A DNA stretch of 6,927 nt from Candidatus Aminicenantota bacterium (GTDB lineage Bacteria > Acidobacteriota > Aminicenantia > Aminicenantales > Aminicenantaceae): assembly GCA_030627155.1 (NCBI GenBank), contig DAOUSP010000065.1:1-6927 (forward strand), written 5' to 3'. Shown piece after piece: positions 6,557 to 6,927 of this stretch (within the stretch, counting starts at the first letter, position 1; every line of letters begins with the position of its first letter). The notes below the pieces were generated by a model that was given only the letters and a program-made list of their open reading frames with translations, was not told where the DNA came from and searched no databases. A program made the position numbers and the translations under genes.

Positions 6557-6927
6557 CTATTTTTTTTTGTTTGAGGGGGGCTGAGTCAAAATACGCAATC
6601 TTTTTATTTTTTTCTTGGCTACATCAAGAATTTCTATTGTTAGGCCTTTGATATTGAGTTTTTCTCCTTGTTCAGGGAGCCGCCCAAGATGATGTGTGAT
6701 AAGACCGCTCACAGTGATGAACTCATCTTCAGCTAAATCGACTCCGAAAACCTCTTCCAATTCTTCGACCTCAGCATCTCCCAAAACTATATATTCGGAA
6801 GGCCCTTTCCTTACGATTTGAATAGCTTCCTTATCATATTCATCTTGGATTTCGCCCACGATTTCTTCCATAAGGTCTTCCATTGTCACCAGGCCAGAGA
6901 CGCCACCATGCTCGTCAACAACGATTG
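6557..6927 (-). CDS. CorC/YbeX-type (hemolysin-family) CBS-domain protein, C-terminal part
   Basis: Only the last 122 residues are in the window; the gene enters from the right edge with its frame open to base 6925, so the GTG at 6889 is internal. The visible part begins with the end of the second CBS domain, IVVDEHGGVSGLVTMEDLME followed by EIVGEIQDEYD, a highly characteristic sequence of this family. A CorC_HlyC (transporter-associated) domain covers about visible residues 36-112, and a short Lys-rich tail ends at TAG. Members take part in Mg2+/Co2+ resistance or efflux, and YbeX has been linked to ribosome metabolism. Some carry an N-terminal DUF21 (CNNM) membrane domain and others do not; which applies here cannot be seen. 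The common gene order ybeY-corC-era agrees with era lying 20 bases downstream. Confidence 0.92.
   Translation of the reverse strand, partial: IVVDEHGGVSGLVTMEDLMEEIVGEIQDEYDKEAIQIVRKGPSEYIVLGDAEVEELEEVFGVDLAEDEFITVSGLITHHLGRLPEQGEKLNIKGLTIEILDVAKKKIKRLRILTQPPSNKKK

Overview
The window carries six protein-coding genes and no RNA genes, mobile elements or CRISPR arrays that I can see. Base composition is AT-leaning throughout, and codon use looks uniform, so nothing suggests recent transfer. An RND (AcrB-type) exporter and an HflK/HflC pair point to a Gram-negative (diderm) bacterium. The order CorC-like gene then era is a common bacterial arrangement. A lineage such as Aminicenantes/Acidobacteria or a deltaproteobacterial relative would fit, but that is only an impression from the protein sequences.

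Layout. Bases 1-2324 (+) hold the C-terminal three quarters of an RND efflux transporter; its reading frame is open to the left edge, so the gene begins outside the window. A short AT-rich spacer with a good sigma70-type promoter leads to a PLP-dependent D-cysteine desulfhydrase/ACC-deaminase-family gene (2392-3465, +). A 55-base convergent gap without a recognisable terminator follows. The rest is on the minus strand. Read in the direction of transcription it is: the C-terminal end of a CorC/YbeX-type CBS-domain protein (cut by the right edge), era 20 bases later, a 167-base spacer with a possible promoter, then hflK and hflC overlapping by ATGA.

How the genes relate. hflK and hflC form one translationally coupled unit encoding the membrane SPFH complex that associates with the FtsH protease. 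corC and era probably share a transcript and concern membrane/ion functions and 30S ribosome maturation. The RND pump and the PLP enzyme share a strand, but the latter appears to have its own promoter, and no functional link between them is evident.

This is mostly ordinary core-genome sequence. I found no convincing new system. The points most worth a second look are an altered active-site signature and a small internal duplication in the PLP enzyme, Asn replacements at two proton-relay positions of the RND pump, two departures from the usual Era sequence, and a 16-base palindrome upstream of hflK.
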